From assembly GCF_013410655.1 (NCBI RefSeq), contig NZ_JACCFP010000001.1:496001-560000 (forward strand): 64,000 bases of DNA, read 5' to 3'. The notes below the pieces were generated by a model. The model was not told the DNA's origin and made no database searches. It saw nothing but the letters and a program-made list of their open reading frames with translations. Made by a program: the position numbers and the translations under genes. Each line of letters starts with the position of its first letter. Positions within the stretch are counted from its first letter, which is position 1. Positions 24,255 through 32,641 of the stretch are shown in pieces. This DNA is from Nocardioides thalensis. Its GTDB lineage: Bacteria > Actinomycetota > Actinomycetes > Propionibacteriales > Nocardioidaceae.

Positions 24255-25811
24255 GTGACGTACGTCGTCACCCAGTCCTGTTGCAGCGACGCCTCGTGCG
24301 TCACCGCCTGCCCGGTCAACTGCATCCACCCGGCGCCCGGCGAGCCCGGCTTCGCCGAGGCCGAGATGCTGTACGTCGACCCGGCGACCTGCATGGACTG
24401 CGGCGCCTGCACCACGGCCTGCCCGGTGGGGGCGGTCGTGCCGCACACCGCGCTCACCGACGACCAGCTGCCGTTCCTCGAGCTGAACGCCTCGTATTAC
24501 CGCGAGCACCCCCACGCCGACCGCCGGCCGCTCGCGCCGGTCGAGGTGCTGCCCGTGCTGGGGGAGCGGCGACCGGTCCGGGTCGCGGTCGTCGGGGCCG
24601 GGCCGGCGGGGCTGTTCACGGCCGACGAGCTGCTGCGCCAGCCGACCGTCGAGGTCGACGTGCTCGACCGGCTCCCCACGCCGTACGGCCTCGTGCGGGC
24701 CGGGGTCGCACCCGACCACGCCCGCACCAAGGACGTCACCCGGCTGTTCGCACGCATCGAGGACCAGCCCGGCTTCCGCTACCTGCTCGGGGTGGAGGTC
24801 GGCACCGACGTCACCCACGAGCAGCTGCGCTCGGCGTACGACGCCGTCGTCTACGCGACCGGCTCCGGCACCGGCCGGACCCTCGACGTGCCCGGCAGCG
24901 GGCTCGTCCAGTCGGTCACCGCGACCGACGTCGTCGCCTGGTACAACGGCCACCCCGACCACCTCGGGCCGCCGCTCGCGCTCGACACCGAGCGCGTCGT
25001 CGTGGTTGGCAACGGCAACGTCGCCCTCGACGTCGCCCGGGTACTCACCGCCGATCCCGACGTCCTGGCGGGCACCGACATCGCCGACCACGCGCTCGCC
25101 GCGCTGCGCGGTAGCGCCGTGCGCGAGGTGGTGGTCCTCGGGCGCCGCGGCCCCGAGCACGCCGCGTTCACGCTGCCCGAGCTGATCGGGCTCCGCGGGC
25201 TTGACGGGGTCGACGTCGTGGTCGATGGGCCCGTCACCGTGACCAGCGAGAAGACCAGGGTCCTCGCCGAGCTCGCGGCGCGGCCGCCGCGCGGCCACCG
25301 TCGTCGCATCGTGCTCCGGTTCGGCACGACCCCCGTCGAGGTGCTCGGCGACGCGCGCGTCGACGGCATCCGGGTGGAGCGCGCGGGGGAGTGCGAGGAC
25401 ATGGTGGCAGGCGCGGTGGTCGCGGCGATCGGCTACCGCGCGCGACCGGTCGCCGGGCTGCCGTTCGACGAGGTCGCGGGGCGGGTCCCCAGCGACGGCG
25501 GCCGGGTCGAGCCGGGCGTCTACGTCGCGGGCTGGGTCAAGCGCGGCCCGCGCGGCTTCATCGGCACCAACCGCTCCTGCGCGGAGGAGACCGCGGCGCG
25601 CGTCTTCGAGGACATCGACGCCGGCCGCCTCGCGCCGCCGGTCGCACCTCGTCCGACCGCCCCGGTCGACCTCGCCGGGTGGCGCGCCATCGACGCCCGC
25701 GAGCGGGAGGCCGGAGCGCCGTACCGACGGCCGCGGGTCAAGCTGACCGACCGCACCGCGCTCCTCAGCGCAGCCGCTCCATCTGCTCGATCTCGGCGGT
25801 CTGCGTCGTGA
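24255..25811 (+). CDS. Ferredoxin-NADP+ reductase fused to an N-terminal iron-sulfur ferredoxin (FprB-like)
   Basis: 518 residues from GTG 24255. The first 75 residues form a 7Fe/8Fe-type ferredoxin with CCSDASCVTACPVNC and CMDCGACTTACPVG. Next is an adrenodoxin-reductase-like flavoenzyme: FAD site VAVVGAGPAGLFTADELL, LDRLPTPYGLVRAGVAPDH, NADP site VVVVGNGNVALDVARVL and WVKRGPRGFIGTNRSCAEE near the end. It carries electrons from NADPH through FAD to its own clusters. Thirty bases after the diiron oxygenase and therefore its likely redox partner. The last 47 bases overlap the convergent DUF305 gene. Confidence 0.93.
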   Translation: MTYVVTQSCCSDASCVTACPVNCIHPAPGEPGFAEAEMLYVDPATCMDCGACTTACPVGAVVPHTALTDDQLPFLELNASYYREHPHADRRPLAPVEVLPVLGERRPVRVAVVGAGPAGLFTADELLRQPTVEVDVLDRLPTPYGLVRAGVAPDHARTKDVTRLFARIEDQPGFRYLLGVEVGTDVTHEQLRSAYDAVVYATGSGTGRTLDVPGSGLVQSVTATDVVAWYNGHPDHLGPPLALDTERVVVVGNGNVALDVARVLTADPDVLAGTDIADHALAALRGSAVREVVVLGRRGPEHAAFTLPELIGLRGLDGVDVVVDGPVTVTSEKTRVLAELAARPPRGHRRRIVLRFGTTPVEVLGDARVDGIRVERAGECEDMVAGAVVAAIGYRARPVAGLPFDEVAGRVPSDGGRVEPGVYVAGWVKRGPRGFIGTNRSCAEETAARVFEDIDAGRLAPPVAPRPTAPVDLAGWRAIDAREREAGAPYRRPRVKLTDRTALLSAAAPSARSRRSAS

Positions 25812-26391
25812 CGATGCGGTCGGCCAGCTCGACCGCCGGGCGGTACTGACCGGCGTCCTGCTCGGTCTCGGCCATCTCGACGGCACCCTCGTGGTGCTCG
25901 ACCATCATCGTGAGCCACAGGTCCTGGAACTCCGCGTCGGTCGCGTCCTGGAGCGCGGTCATGTCCTCCGCGCTCATCATCCCGGGCATGTCGGTGTCCA
26001 TGCCCTCCATGGCCTCGCCGATGTCGCCGTGGTGGCCCATGTTGACGTGGTCGCGCATGGTCTCGGGGATGTCCTCGCCCCACTCCTGGAGCCAGTCGAC
26101 CATGGTCTCGATCTCGGGTCCCTGGGCGGCCCGGATGGCCTCCGCGAGCCGCTGCACCTTCGGGTCCAGGTCGCGCTCCGCGGCGAGGTCGACCATCGAC
26201 ATCGCCTGCGCGTGGTGCTGGATCATCGCCGTCGCGAACTCGACGTCGGCGTCGTTGTGCGCGGTCGACGACAGCGCGGGTCGGTCGTCCGCCGGGTCGT
26301 CGCCGCCGCAGGCCGACAGGGTGGGCACGAGCAGCAGGACCGCCGCGAGAGCAGCGGCCAGGCGGGGGATCCGGTGCGAGTCCGAGGTCAT
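25765..26391 (-). CDS. DUF305 lipoprotein
   Basis: 208 residues with a lipoprotein signal (LAAALAAVLLLVPTLSACGG, lipobox LSAC), then two DUF305 repeats, each with the metal-type motif: ATAMIQHHAQAMSMVDLA and LTMMVEHHEGAVEMAETE. The middle is rich in Met and His (NMGHHGDIGEAMEGMDTDMPGMM), suggesting copper binding outside the membrane. It is divergent from the DUF4396 gene across a copper-type operator. Its 3' end overlaps the ferredoxin-reductase gene tail-to-tail by 47 bases. Confidence 0.9.
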   Translation of the reverse strand: MTSDSHRIPRLAAALAAVLLLVPTLSACGGDDPADDRPALSSTAHNDADVEFATAMIQHHAQAMSMVDLAAERDLDPKVQRLAEAIRAAQGPEIETMVDWLQEWGEDIPETMRDHVNMGHHGDIGEAMEGMDTDMPGMMSAEDMTALQDATDAEFQDLWLTMMVEHHEGAVEMAETEQDAGQYRPAVELADRIVTTQTAEIEQMERLR

Positions 26392-26429
26392 GGGACAACT
26401 CTAGGAAGAAGTTCTCGCCGCCTCTTGGA

Positions 26430-26450
26430 ATATACCCCTGGGGGGTATAT
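26430..26450. promoter_or_regulatory. CsoR-type copper operator
   Basis: tatacccctggggggtata with flanking A and T matches the CsoR/RicR consensus of an AT-flanked CCCC/GGGG palindrome. It lies between the divergent DUF305 and DUF4396 starts, 12 bases before ATG 26462 and 39 bases before ATG 26391, and can control both. Confidence 0.8.
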
Positions 26451-26461
26451 GTTCCGGTGTC

Positions 26462-27115
26462 ATGGACCACGCAACCCACCACCACGGTCACGACCCCCAC
26501 GGCAACGTCAACGCGATGGCGCTGAGCGCGACCCTGCACTGCCTCACCGGCTGCGCCATCGGTGAGATCCTCGGCCTGATGATCGGCACCGCGGTCGGCC
26601 TCAGTGCCGGCTGGACGATCGCGCTGGCGGTCGGGCTCGCGTTCCTGTTCGGCTACACCCTCTCGATGCTCCCGCTGGTCAAGGCCGGCCTGGGCGTCGG
26701 CGCGGCCCTGGCGCTGGTGTTCGCGGCCGACACGCTCTCGATCGCGACGATGGAGCTGGTCGACAACGCGGTGATGGCGGTCATCCCGGGTGCGATGGAC
26801 GCGGGCCTGGTCAACGTCGTGTTCTGGGTCGGCATGATGATCGCGCTGACGGCGGCGTTCCTGGCGGCGTACCCCGTCAACCGCTACCTGCTCCAGCGCG
26901 GCAAGGGCCACGCCCTGACCCACGCGCATCACGGCAGCGAGGCCGAGCCGCAGGGGGCGCGTCGCTTCATCCCGAGCTTCGGCGCGGGTGCGCTGGTCGC
27001 GGTGATCATCGCCTTCATGGTCGGCGGCCTCGTCGTCTCCGCGGCCTCCGAGCTCGACGAGCCGGAGCGTGAGAAGAGCGGGCACGCCGAAACGACGCAC
27101 GCTGCGCGGAACTGA
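26462..27115 (+). CDS. DUF4396 membrane protein
   Basis: 217 residues. The His-rich cytosolic or outer head (MDHATHHHGHDPHGN) precedes the DUF4396 core with about four hydrophobic helices (ATLHCLTGCAIGEILGLMIG, LAVGLAFLFGYTLSML, AVMAVIPGAMDAGLV, GALVAVIIAFMVGGLVV). The Cys-containing helix HCLTGCAIGE is the family signature. Often found with DUF305 and copper-resistance genes; with the operator upstream I infer copper- or metal-responsive expression. The ATG is 12 bases after the operator with no clear ribosome binding site. Confidence 0.87.
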   Translation: MDHATHHHGHDPHGNVNAMALSATLHCLTGCAIGEILGLMIGTAVGLSAGWTIALAVGLAFLFGYTLSMLPLVKAGLGVGAALALVFAADTLSIATMELVDNAVMAVIPGAMDAGLVNVVFWVGMMIALTAAFLAAYPVNRYLLQRGKGHALTHAHHGSEAEPQGARRFIPSFGAGALVAVIIAFMVGGLVVSAASELDEPEREKSGHAETTHAARN

Positions 27116-27121
27116 AACAAG

Positions 27122-27160
27122 CGAGGGTCGCCGCGGCTTCTCCGGCCGTGGCGACCCTCG
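27122..27160. terminator. Long hairpin that includes the MFS start codon
   Basis: A 16-bp stem (left 27122-27137, right 27145-27160, one G-T pair) with a 7-base loop follows the DUF4396 stop. The GTG start of the MFS gene (27148-27150) is inside the right arm, so the hairpin can both end the upstream transcript and mask translation of the next gene. Confidence 0.7.
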
Positions 27161-28419
27161 ACGCCGGGCAGCTCCCCGGCCCTGACACCGTCCTTCCCGA
27201 CCCCGCGCCGCACGCGGAACGGCCGCTCCGGCTCCGCCTGCTCCTGCTGCTGGCGTTCATCGCGGCGCTCTCGCCGCTGGCGGTCGACCTCTACCTCGCG
27301 AGCTTCCCGGAGATCCAGGACGGGCTGGGCACGACCCCGGCCATGGTGCAGCTGACACTGACCGCCTATCTCGTCGGGGTGTCCGTCGGGCAGCCGATCT
27401 GGGGCCCGATCTCCGACCGGTTCGGGCGCCGCGCGCCGCTGCTGGTCAGCAACTCGATCACGGTGGTGTCCTCGTTCGCGGTCGTGCTCGCGCCGACGAT
27501 CGAGGTGTTGATCGTCGCCCGGTTCGTGCAGGCGCTGTCCGCGTCGTCGGGCATGGTGATCGCCCGGGCGATGGTCGCCGACCTCGCCCAGGGGTACGCC
27601 GGGGTCCGCGCGCTGGCGCTGATGATGACGATCCACGGCCTCACGCCGGTGATCGCGCCGGCGCTCGGGGGAGCGCTCGCGACGTTCGTGCCGTGGCGCG
27701 GCGTGCTGGCGGTGCTGACGCTCATCGCCGCCCTCCAGCTGGCCGCCGCGATCTTCCTCGTGCCCGAGACGCTTCCGCCCGTACGGCGCACCGTGCGCGT
27801 CGACTACCGCGACCTGCTGCGCGTGCTGGCGCGGCCGGCGTACGTCACCTACGCCACGACGCTCGGGCTCGGCGTCGCCTCGGTGATGGCCTACATCGCG
27901 AGCAGCTCGTTCGTCTACCAGGACGTGCTGGGCTTCTCGCCGCTCGCCTACGGGCTGAGCTTCGCGGTCAACGCGCTCGGCATGACCGCCGCCGGCCTCC
28001 TGTCGGCGCGCCTGGCCCGCGCCCGCCGCCACCCGGCGCGGACCGTGGCGGTGGCGCTGCCGGGCAGCGTCGTCAGCTGTCTCCTGGTGGTGCTGGCAGC
28101 CCAGTCGCCGTGGCCGGTGCTGCTGGTCGTGCCGGTGTTCGCCAACGGGTTCTTCGCCAACCTGGTGATGGGCAACTGCATGGGCCTGGCGATGGAACAG
28201 GTGCGGGACCTGCCGGGCGCGGGCTCGGCGCTGCTGGGGCTCTTCATGTTCGGCGTCAGCGCCGCCGCGACCCCGGTGGCCGGCCTGCTGGGCGGGGTCG
28301 ACTCGGCGGTGCCGATGGCGCTCGTGATGCTGACGCTCGCCGTGCTGGCGGCCGCGGTCTTCGCCCTCGGGCGGCGCTGGGTGGCGCGCAACCCCGCCAG
28401 CGAGGCGGTGTTCGCGTGA
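27148..28419 (+). CDS. Bcr/CflA-type MFS drug exporter
   Basis: 423 residues, about 12 membrane helices. Family motifs: SPLAVDLYLASFPEIQ in helix 1, GQPIWGPISDRFGRR (motif A), VIARAMVADLA and a conserved LTLTAYLVG. The Bcr/CflA subfamily exports bicyclomycin, chloramphenicol-like compounds and peptides with protons. The start is the GTG at 27148; no other start lies before helix 1. It is 32 bases downstream of the DUF4396 gene. Confidence 0.9.
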   Translation: MATLDAGQLPGPDTVLPDPAPHAERPLRLRLLLLLAFIAALSPLAVDLYLASFPEIQDGLGTTPAMVQLTLTAYLVGVSVGQPIWGPISDRFGRRAPLLVSNSITVVSSFAVVLAPTIEVLIVARFVQALSASSGMVIARAMVADLAQGYAGVRALALMMTIHGLTPVIAPALGGALATFVPWRGVLAVLTLIAALQLAAAIFLVPETLPPVRRTVRVDYRDLLRVLARPAYVTYATTLGLGVASVMAYIASSSFVYQDVLGFSPLAYGLSFAVNALGMTAAGLLSARLARARRHPARTVAVALPGSVVSCLLVVLAAQSPWPVLLVVPVFANGFFANLVMGNCMGLAMEQVRDLPGAGSALLGLFMFGVSAAATPVAGLLGGVDSAVPMALVMLTLAVLAAAVFALGRRWVARNPASEAVFA

Positions 28420-28433
28420 GCAACGCCACCCCC

Positions 28434-28454
28434 TTCGGATCACGGCGATCCGAA
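28434..28454. promoter_or_regulatory. Palindrome in front of the organosulfur-type operon
   Basis: Arms TTCGGATC and GATCCGAA with a 5-base centre form a perfect 21-base site, 39 bases upstream of the substrate-binding protein ATG and 14 bases after the MFS stop. It could be a regulator site for the operon or a short terminator. A TAATGT at 28481-28486 is a possible -10 box. Confidence 0.5.
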
Positions 28455-28493
28455 CCTTTCCGGAGTAACTCTAGTGACCTTAATGTCTTTCGC

Positions 28494-29525
28494 ATGACCC
28501 ACGAACGTGTCGGCCTGCGCCGACTTGCTGCCATCGCCGCCGTCCTCGTCGCCGTCGTCGCCGGTCTCACCGCCTGCGGAGCCGCCGTGGGCGGCGGCAA
28601 CGACGGCGAGGAAGAGACCACCATCCGCTACCAGAGCTATGCGGGAGCCATCGACCCGTTCCTGCTCGCCGACGCCCTCGGCGAGTTCGAGGGGCTGACC
28701 CTCGAGCGGGTCGGCGACATCACGGGCGGGCCGCAGGCCCTCCAGGCGCTGGTGTCCAACCAGACCGACATCGGCGGCTCCGCGTTCTACGGCGCGATCG
28801 CGCAGCTGGTGTCGACGGGTGCGCCGATCAAGGCCGTCGTCCCGTCCTACGGCTCGAACGCCGACAGCAACCAGAAGCTGGTCGTGCTGGAGGACTCCGG
28901 GATCAGCTCGGCCGCGGACCTGGTCGGGAAGAAGATCGCCGTCAACACCCTCGGTGCCAACGCCGAGGCCGTGCTCGACACCTGGTTCGACCAGGAGGGC
29001 CTCAGCGAGGAGGAGCAGGACCAGGTCACCCTGGTGCCGCTGCCGCCGCTCAACACCCCCGAGGCTCTGGAGAAGGGGCAGGTCGACGCGGCCGTCGTGG
29101 GCTTCCTCAGCTACCAGACGATGAAGTCCCAGTTCGGCGTGACCGAGCTGGTCAACGACGTCGACGTCGTGGGCGCGCCGTACATCGGCGGCGCGTACAC
29201 CATGCGCACCGAGTTCATCGAGCAGAACCCGAACACCAGCCAGCAGGTGGTCGAGGGTGTCGCCACCGCGATCGAGTTCATCGAGACCCACGAGAAGCAG
29301 GAGATCTTCGACGTCTACTTCCCCTACCTCGAGGAGGAGGGGTACGCCGACTACATCCCTGCGATCGAGGCGAACTTCCCCGGCACGACGGGTCTGCCCG
29401 CCGACGCGGTGATCGCGGACGAGGACATCGAGCGCTGGGTCGACTGGCTCGAGTCCCGGGGCGAGATGCAGGGCGAGCTGGACGTGTCCGACGTCTACAC
29501 CAACGAGTTCAACCCGAACGCCTGA
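28494..29525 (+). CDS. ABC transporter substrate-binding lipoprotein (SsuA/TauA/NitT type)
   Basis: 343 residues. Lipoprotein signal with LVAVVAGLTACG (lipobox LTAC), then an NMT1/SsuA-like fold: LEFEGLTLERVGDITGG-like start, DIGGSAFYGAIAQLVSTG, SSAADLVGKKIAVNTLGANA and TPEALEKGQVDAAVVG. It captures a small ligand, by context an organosulfur or related compound, and delivers it to the permease. First gene of a seven-gene operon running to 35008; no ribosome binding site is obvious, so it may be leaderless. Confidence 0.88.
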   Translation: MTHERVGLRRLAAIAAVLVAVVAGLTACGAAVGGGNDGEEETTIRYQSYAGAIDPFLLADALGEFEGLTLERVGDITGGPQALQALVSNQTDIGGSAFYGAIAQLVSTGAPIKAVVPSYGSNADSNQKLVVLEDSGISSAADLVGKKIAVNTLGANAEAVLDTWFDQEGLSEEEQDQVTLVPLPPLNTPEALEKGQVDAAVVGFLSYQTMKSQFGVTELVNDVDVVGAPYIGGAYTMRTEFIEQNPNTSQQVVEGVATAIEFIETHEKQEIFDVYFPYLEEEGYADYIPAIEANFPGTTGLPADAVIADEDIERWVDWLESRGEMQGELDVSDVYTNEFNPNA

Positions 29526-29563
29526 CCCGACCGGCCAGACAGGCCCTGAGCAGGGAGCGACAC

Positions 29564-30406
29564 ATGAGTTCACGAATCGAGCTGAGCCACGTCGGGCAGA
29601 CCTTCTGGGTCCGCGGTGACGACGACAAGCAGCTGCGCGAGTTCGTCGCGCTCGACGACCTCAACCTCGAGGTCGGCGCCGGGGAGTTCCTGACCCTGGT
29701 CGGCCCGTCGGGGTGCGGCAAGTCCACCGTCCTGGACCTGATCGCGGGGCTCGCCAAGCCCAGCTCGGGCCGGCTGACCATCGACGGCCGCCCGATCACC
29801 GGACCGGGCCTCGACCGCAGCGTGGTGTTCCAGCAGTACACGCTGCTGCCCTGGCGCACCGCGGCCGCCAACATCGAGTTCGCGCTCGAGGCCGCCAGCA
29901 AGCGGGGCGGCGGGATGAGCAAGAAGGAGCGGGCCGAGCGGGCGCGCACCTACCTGGACCTGGTGGGGCTCTCCGAGTTCGCCAACCGCTACCCGCACGA
30001 GCTCTCCGGCGGCATGAAGCAACGAGTCGCGATCGCCCGCAGCCTGTCCTACGAGCCGCAGGTGTTGCTCATGGACGAGCCGTTCGGCGCGCTCGACGCC
30101 CAGACCCGCGAGCGACTCCAGGAGGAGCTCGTCGGGATCTGGAAGCGGGCCGGCACCACCGCCATCTTCATCACCCACGACATCGACGAGGCCGTCTTCC
30201 TCGGCCAGCGGGTCGCGGTGATGAGCTCGCGACCGGGCCGGATCAAGGAGGTCATCGGCATCGACCTCGACCGCGACGCGGCCAGCGACACCGACATCCG
30301 CGCGACGCGGGAGTTCGCGGAGTACCGCCACCGCATCTGGGCCCTGCTGCGGGAGCAGCACGCGGCCGCCGTACCGACGGACACGAAGGAGCTCACGCAT
30401 GTCTAG
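29564..30406 (+). CDS. ABC transporter ATPase (SsuB/TauB type)
   Basis: 280 residues with Walker A (GPSGCGKSTVLD), Q-loop (VVFQQYTLLPWRT), signature (ELSGGMKQRVAIARSL), Walker B (VLLMDEPFGALDAQTR) and H-loop (FITHDIDEAVFLG). It drives the importer. A binding site agggag precedes ATG 29564, and its end overlaps the permease start by 8 bases. Confidence 0.95.
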   Translation: MSSRIELSHVGQTFWVRGDDDKQLREFVALDDLNLEVGAGEFLTLVGPSGCGKSTVLDLIAGLAKPSSGRLTIDGRPITGPGLDRSVVFQQYTLLPWRTAAANIEFALEAASKRGGGMSKKERAERARTYLDLVGLSEFANRYPHELSGGMKQRVAIARSLSYEPQVLLMDEPFGALDAQTRERLQEELVGIWKRAGTTAIFITHDIDEAVFLGQRVAVMSSRPGRIKEVIGIDLDRDAASDTDIRATREFAEYRHRIWALLREQHAAAVPTDTKELTHV

Positions 30407-31241
30407 CCTCCTCGCGGAGAAGACCGAGGCCCGGCCCAACCCGCGGCAGGAGGAGGTCGCCAAGGCCAAGGCCGCCTCGCCCGGCAAGCAGCGGGTGGTC
30501 ACCCTGGCCCGCGGCCTCGCCGGTTTCATCACGCTCGCCCTGATCTGGGAGCTCGCGCCGCGGTTCGAGATCCTCGACCCCTACTTCATCCCGCCGCTGA
30601 GCACGGTGCTCGAGGCGTGGTGGGACATGGCGGCGAGCGGTGAGCTGGTCGAGCACGTCCGCGCCAGCCTGGTCCGGTCGGCCGTCGGGTTCGGCCTGGC
30701 GATCGCCATCGCGATCCCGCTCGGCGCGTCGATCGCGTGGTACCGCCCGGTGCGCGAGTTCTTCCAGCCGGTGCTGGAGATCTTCCGCAACACCGCCGCC
30801 CTCGCGATCCTCCCGGTGTTCGTGCTGATCCTCGGCATCGGCGAGACCTCGAAGATCGCGATCGTCACCTACGCCTGCTTCTTCCCGATCCTCCTGTCGA
30901 CCATCACCGGGGTCGCCACGGTGGACCCGCAGCTGTTGCGATCGGCGAGGGTGCTCGGGCTCTCGCCGGTCACGACCTTCCGCAAGGTCGTCTTCCCGGC
31001 CGCCATCCCGACGATCTTCACCGGCGTCCGGATCTCCGGCGCCGCGGCGATCCTCGTGCTCATCGCGGCCGAGATGATCGGCGCCACCGCGGGCCTGGGC
31101 TTCCTCATCAACTACGCGCAGTTCAACTTCCTCATCCCCAAGATGTACGCCGCGATCATCACGACCTCGGCCATCGGCCTCGGCGTCAACTACGGCCTCG
31201 TGGCGCTCGAGCGGCGGTTCTCCCGCTGGCGCCCCGCCTGA
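30399..31241 (+). CDS. ABC transporter permease (SsuC/TauC type)
   Basis: 280 residues, six membrane helices after a cytosolic head. The EAA loop for ATPase contact is visible as LLRSARVLGLSPVTTFRKVVFPAAIPTI read in two parts (RSARVLGLSPVTTFRKVVF, PAAIPTIFTG). Completes the importer with the two preceding genes; 18 bases before the first monooxygenase. Confidence 0.93.
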   Translation: MSSLLAEKTEARPNPRQEEVAKAKAASPGKQRVVTLARGLAGFITLALIWELAPRFEILDPYFIPPLSTVLEAWWDMAASGELVEHVRASLVRSAVGFGLAIAIAIPLGASIAWYRPVREFFQPVLEIFRNTAALAILPVFVLILGIGETSKIAIVTYACFFPILLSTITGVATVDPQLLRSARVLGLSPVTTFRKVVFPAAIPTIFTGVRISGAAAILVLIAAEMIGATAGLGFLINYAQFNFLIPKMYAAIITTSAIGLGVNYGLVALERRFSRWRPA

Positions 31242-31259
31242 TCCCAGGAGCAGATCGAC

Positions 31260-32630
31260 ATGACGAATCCCCGACAGCCCCATCAGCCCCGGCAGCTCAG
31301 CCTCAACGCGTTCCTGCACGACACCGGTCACCACGAGGCCTCGTGGCGGCACCCGGAGTCGTCCGCCGAACGGGCCCACGACATCGAGTTCTACGTCGAG
31401 CAGGCCCAGAAGGCCGAGGCCGCCAAGCTCGACGGCGTCTTCTTCGCCGACATTCCCGGCCTGTGGGCCGCCACGCCGTACCGCCCGACCGCGCACCTGG
31501 AGCCGATCACCCGGCTCTCCGCGATGGCGGCCAGGACCGAGAAGATCGGCCTGATCGCGACCGCGTCGACCACCTTCCACGAGCCCTACAACCTCGCCCG
31601 GCTGTTCTCCTCCCTCGACATCATCTCGGGGGGCCGGGCCGGCTGGAACATCGTCACCACGCAGTCCGAGGCGGTGGCGCGCAACTTCAGCCTGGCGACG
31701 ATGCCGGACCCGGCGGAGCGTTACGCACGCGCGCAGGAGTTCATCGACGTCGTCACGAAGCTGTGGGACTCGTGGGAGGACGACGCGGTCCTCGCCGACC
31801 GTGACTCGGGTCGCTACTTCGACCCGGACAAGGTGCACGCGATCAACCACGTCGGCCGGTTCTTCCAGGTCGAGGGGGCGCTCGCGGCGCCCCGCTCGCC
31901 GCAGGGGCGCCCGGTCTACGTGCAGGCGGGCTCCTCCAACGAGGGCCGTGCCTTCGCGGCGCGCAACGCCGAGGCGATCTTCACCGCGCACCAGACGCTC
32001 GGCGACGCGCAGGCGTTCTACGACGACATCAAGTCCCGGGCCGCGAGGTTCGGGCGCGACCCCGGCCACGTCAAGATCCTTCCCGGCATCAGCCCGTTCC
32101 TCGGCGACACCGAGCAGGAGGCGAAGGAGCTCCAGCAGTACTTCAACGAGCTCACCGTGCCGGCCTACGGCATCGGCCAGCTCGAGAGCCTCGCGGGCAT
32201 CTCGCTCGGGCACCTCGAGCTCGACGAGCGGGTGCCGGTCGAGCTGTTCGCGGGATCCGGCGACGTGCTCGACAACAACCGCAGCCGCCTCCAGGTGGTC
32301 GCCAACATCGTCGAGCGCGACCGGCCCACGCTGCGCCAGCTGCTGCACCGCCTCGCCGGCGGGCGCGGGCACAACGTTGTCGCCGGTACGCCGCTCCAGG
32401 TCGCCGACATCATCACCGAGTGGTTCGAGAACGGCGCCGCCGACGGGTTCAACGTGATGCCGCCGCTGTACCCGCAGCTGCTCGACGCGTTCACCGCGGG
32501 CGTCGTACCGATCCTCCAGGAGCGCGGCCTGTTCCGCACCGAGTACGCCGGCAGCACCCTGCGCGACCACTACGGCCTGCCCCGTCCCGACAGCCTCTAC
32601 GCCGCCACCGCCGCGGCGACGACCGCCTGA
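31260..32630 (+). CDS. FMNH2-dependent monooxygenase, NtaA/SnaA/DszA type (LLM class), first copy
   Basis: 456 residues. Bacterial-luciferase-like fold with the NtaA-type motifs LNAFLHDTGHHEASWRHP, KIGLIATASTTFHEPY, SGGRAGWNIVTTQS, PVYVQAGSSNEGRAFAA and GFNVMPPLYPQLLDAF, ending with RTEYAGSTLRDHYGLP. Members oxidise sulfones, sulfonates, nitrilotriacetate or thioethers using reduced flavin from a separate reductase. Two reductase genes end the operon. The exact substrate is unknown; the Ssu-type importer favours an organosulfur compound. Confidence 0.92.
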   Translation: MTNPRQPHQPRQLSLNAFLHDTGHHEASWRHPESSAERAHDIEFYVEQAQKAEAAKLDGVFFADIPGLWAATPYRPTAHLEPITRLSAMAARTEKIGLIATASTTFHEPYNLARLFSSLDIISGGRAGWNIVTTQSEAVARNFSLATMPDPAERYARAQEFIDVVTKLWDSWEDDAVLADRDSGRYFDPDKVHAINHVGRFFQVEGALAAPRSPQGRPVYVQAGSSNEGRAFAARNAEAIFTAHQTLGDAQAFYDDIKSRAARFGRDPGHVKILPGISPFLGDTEQEAKELQQYFNELTVPAYGIGQLESLAGISLGHLELDERVPVELFAGSGDVLDNNRSRLQVVANIVERDRPTLRQLLHRLAGGRGHNVVAGTPLQVADIITEWFENGAADGFNVMPPLYPQLLDAFTAGVVPILQERGLFRTEYAGSTLRDHYGLPRPDSLYAATAAATTA

Positions 32631-32641
32631 GGAGAGAACCC

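Noticed and set aside
30393..32570. A 725-codon open frame on the minus strand
   Set aside because: Shadow of the ABC permease and the first monooxygenase; no start signal and no recognisable domain.
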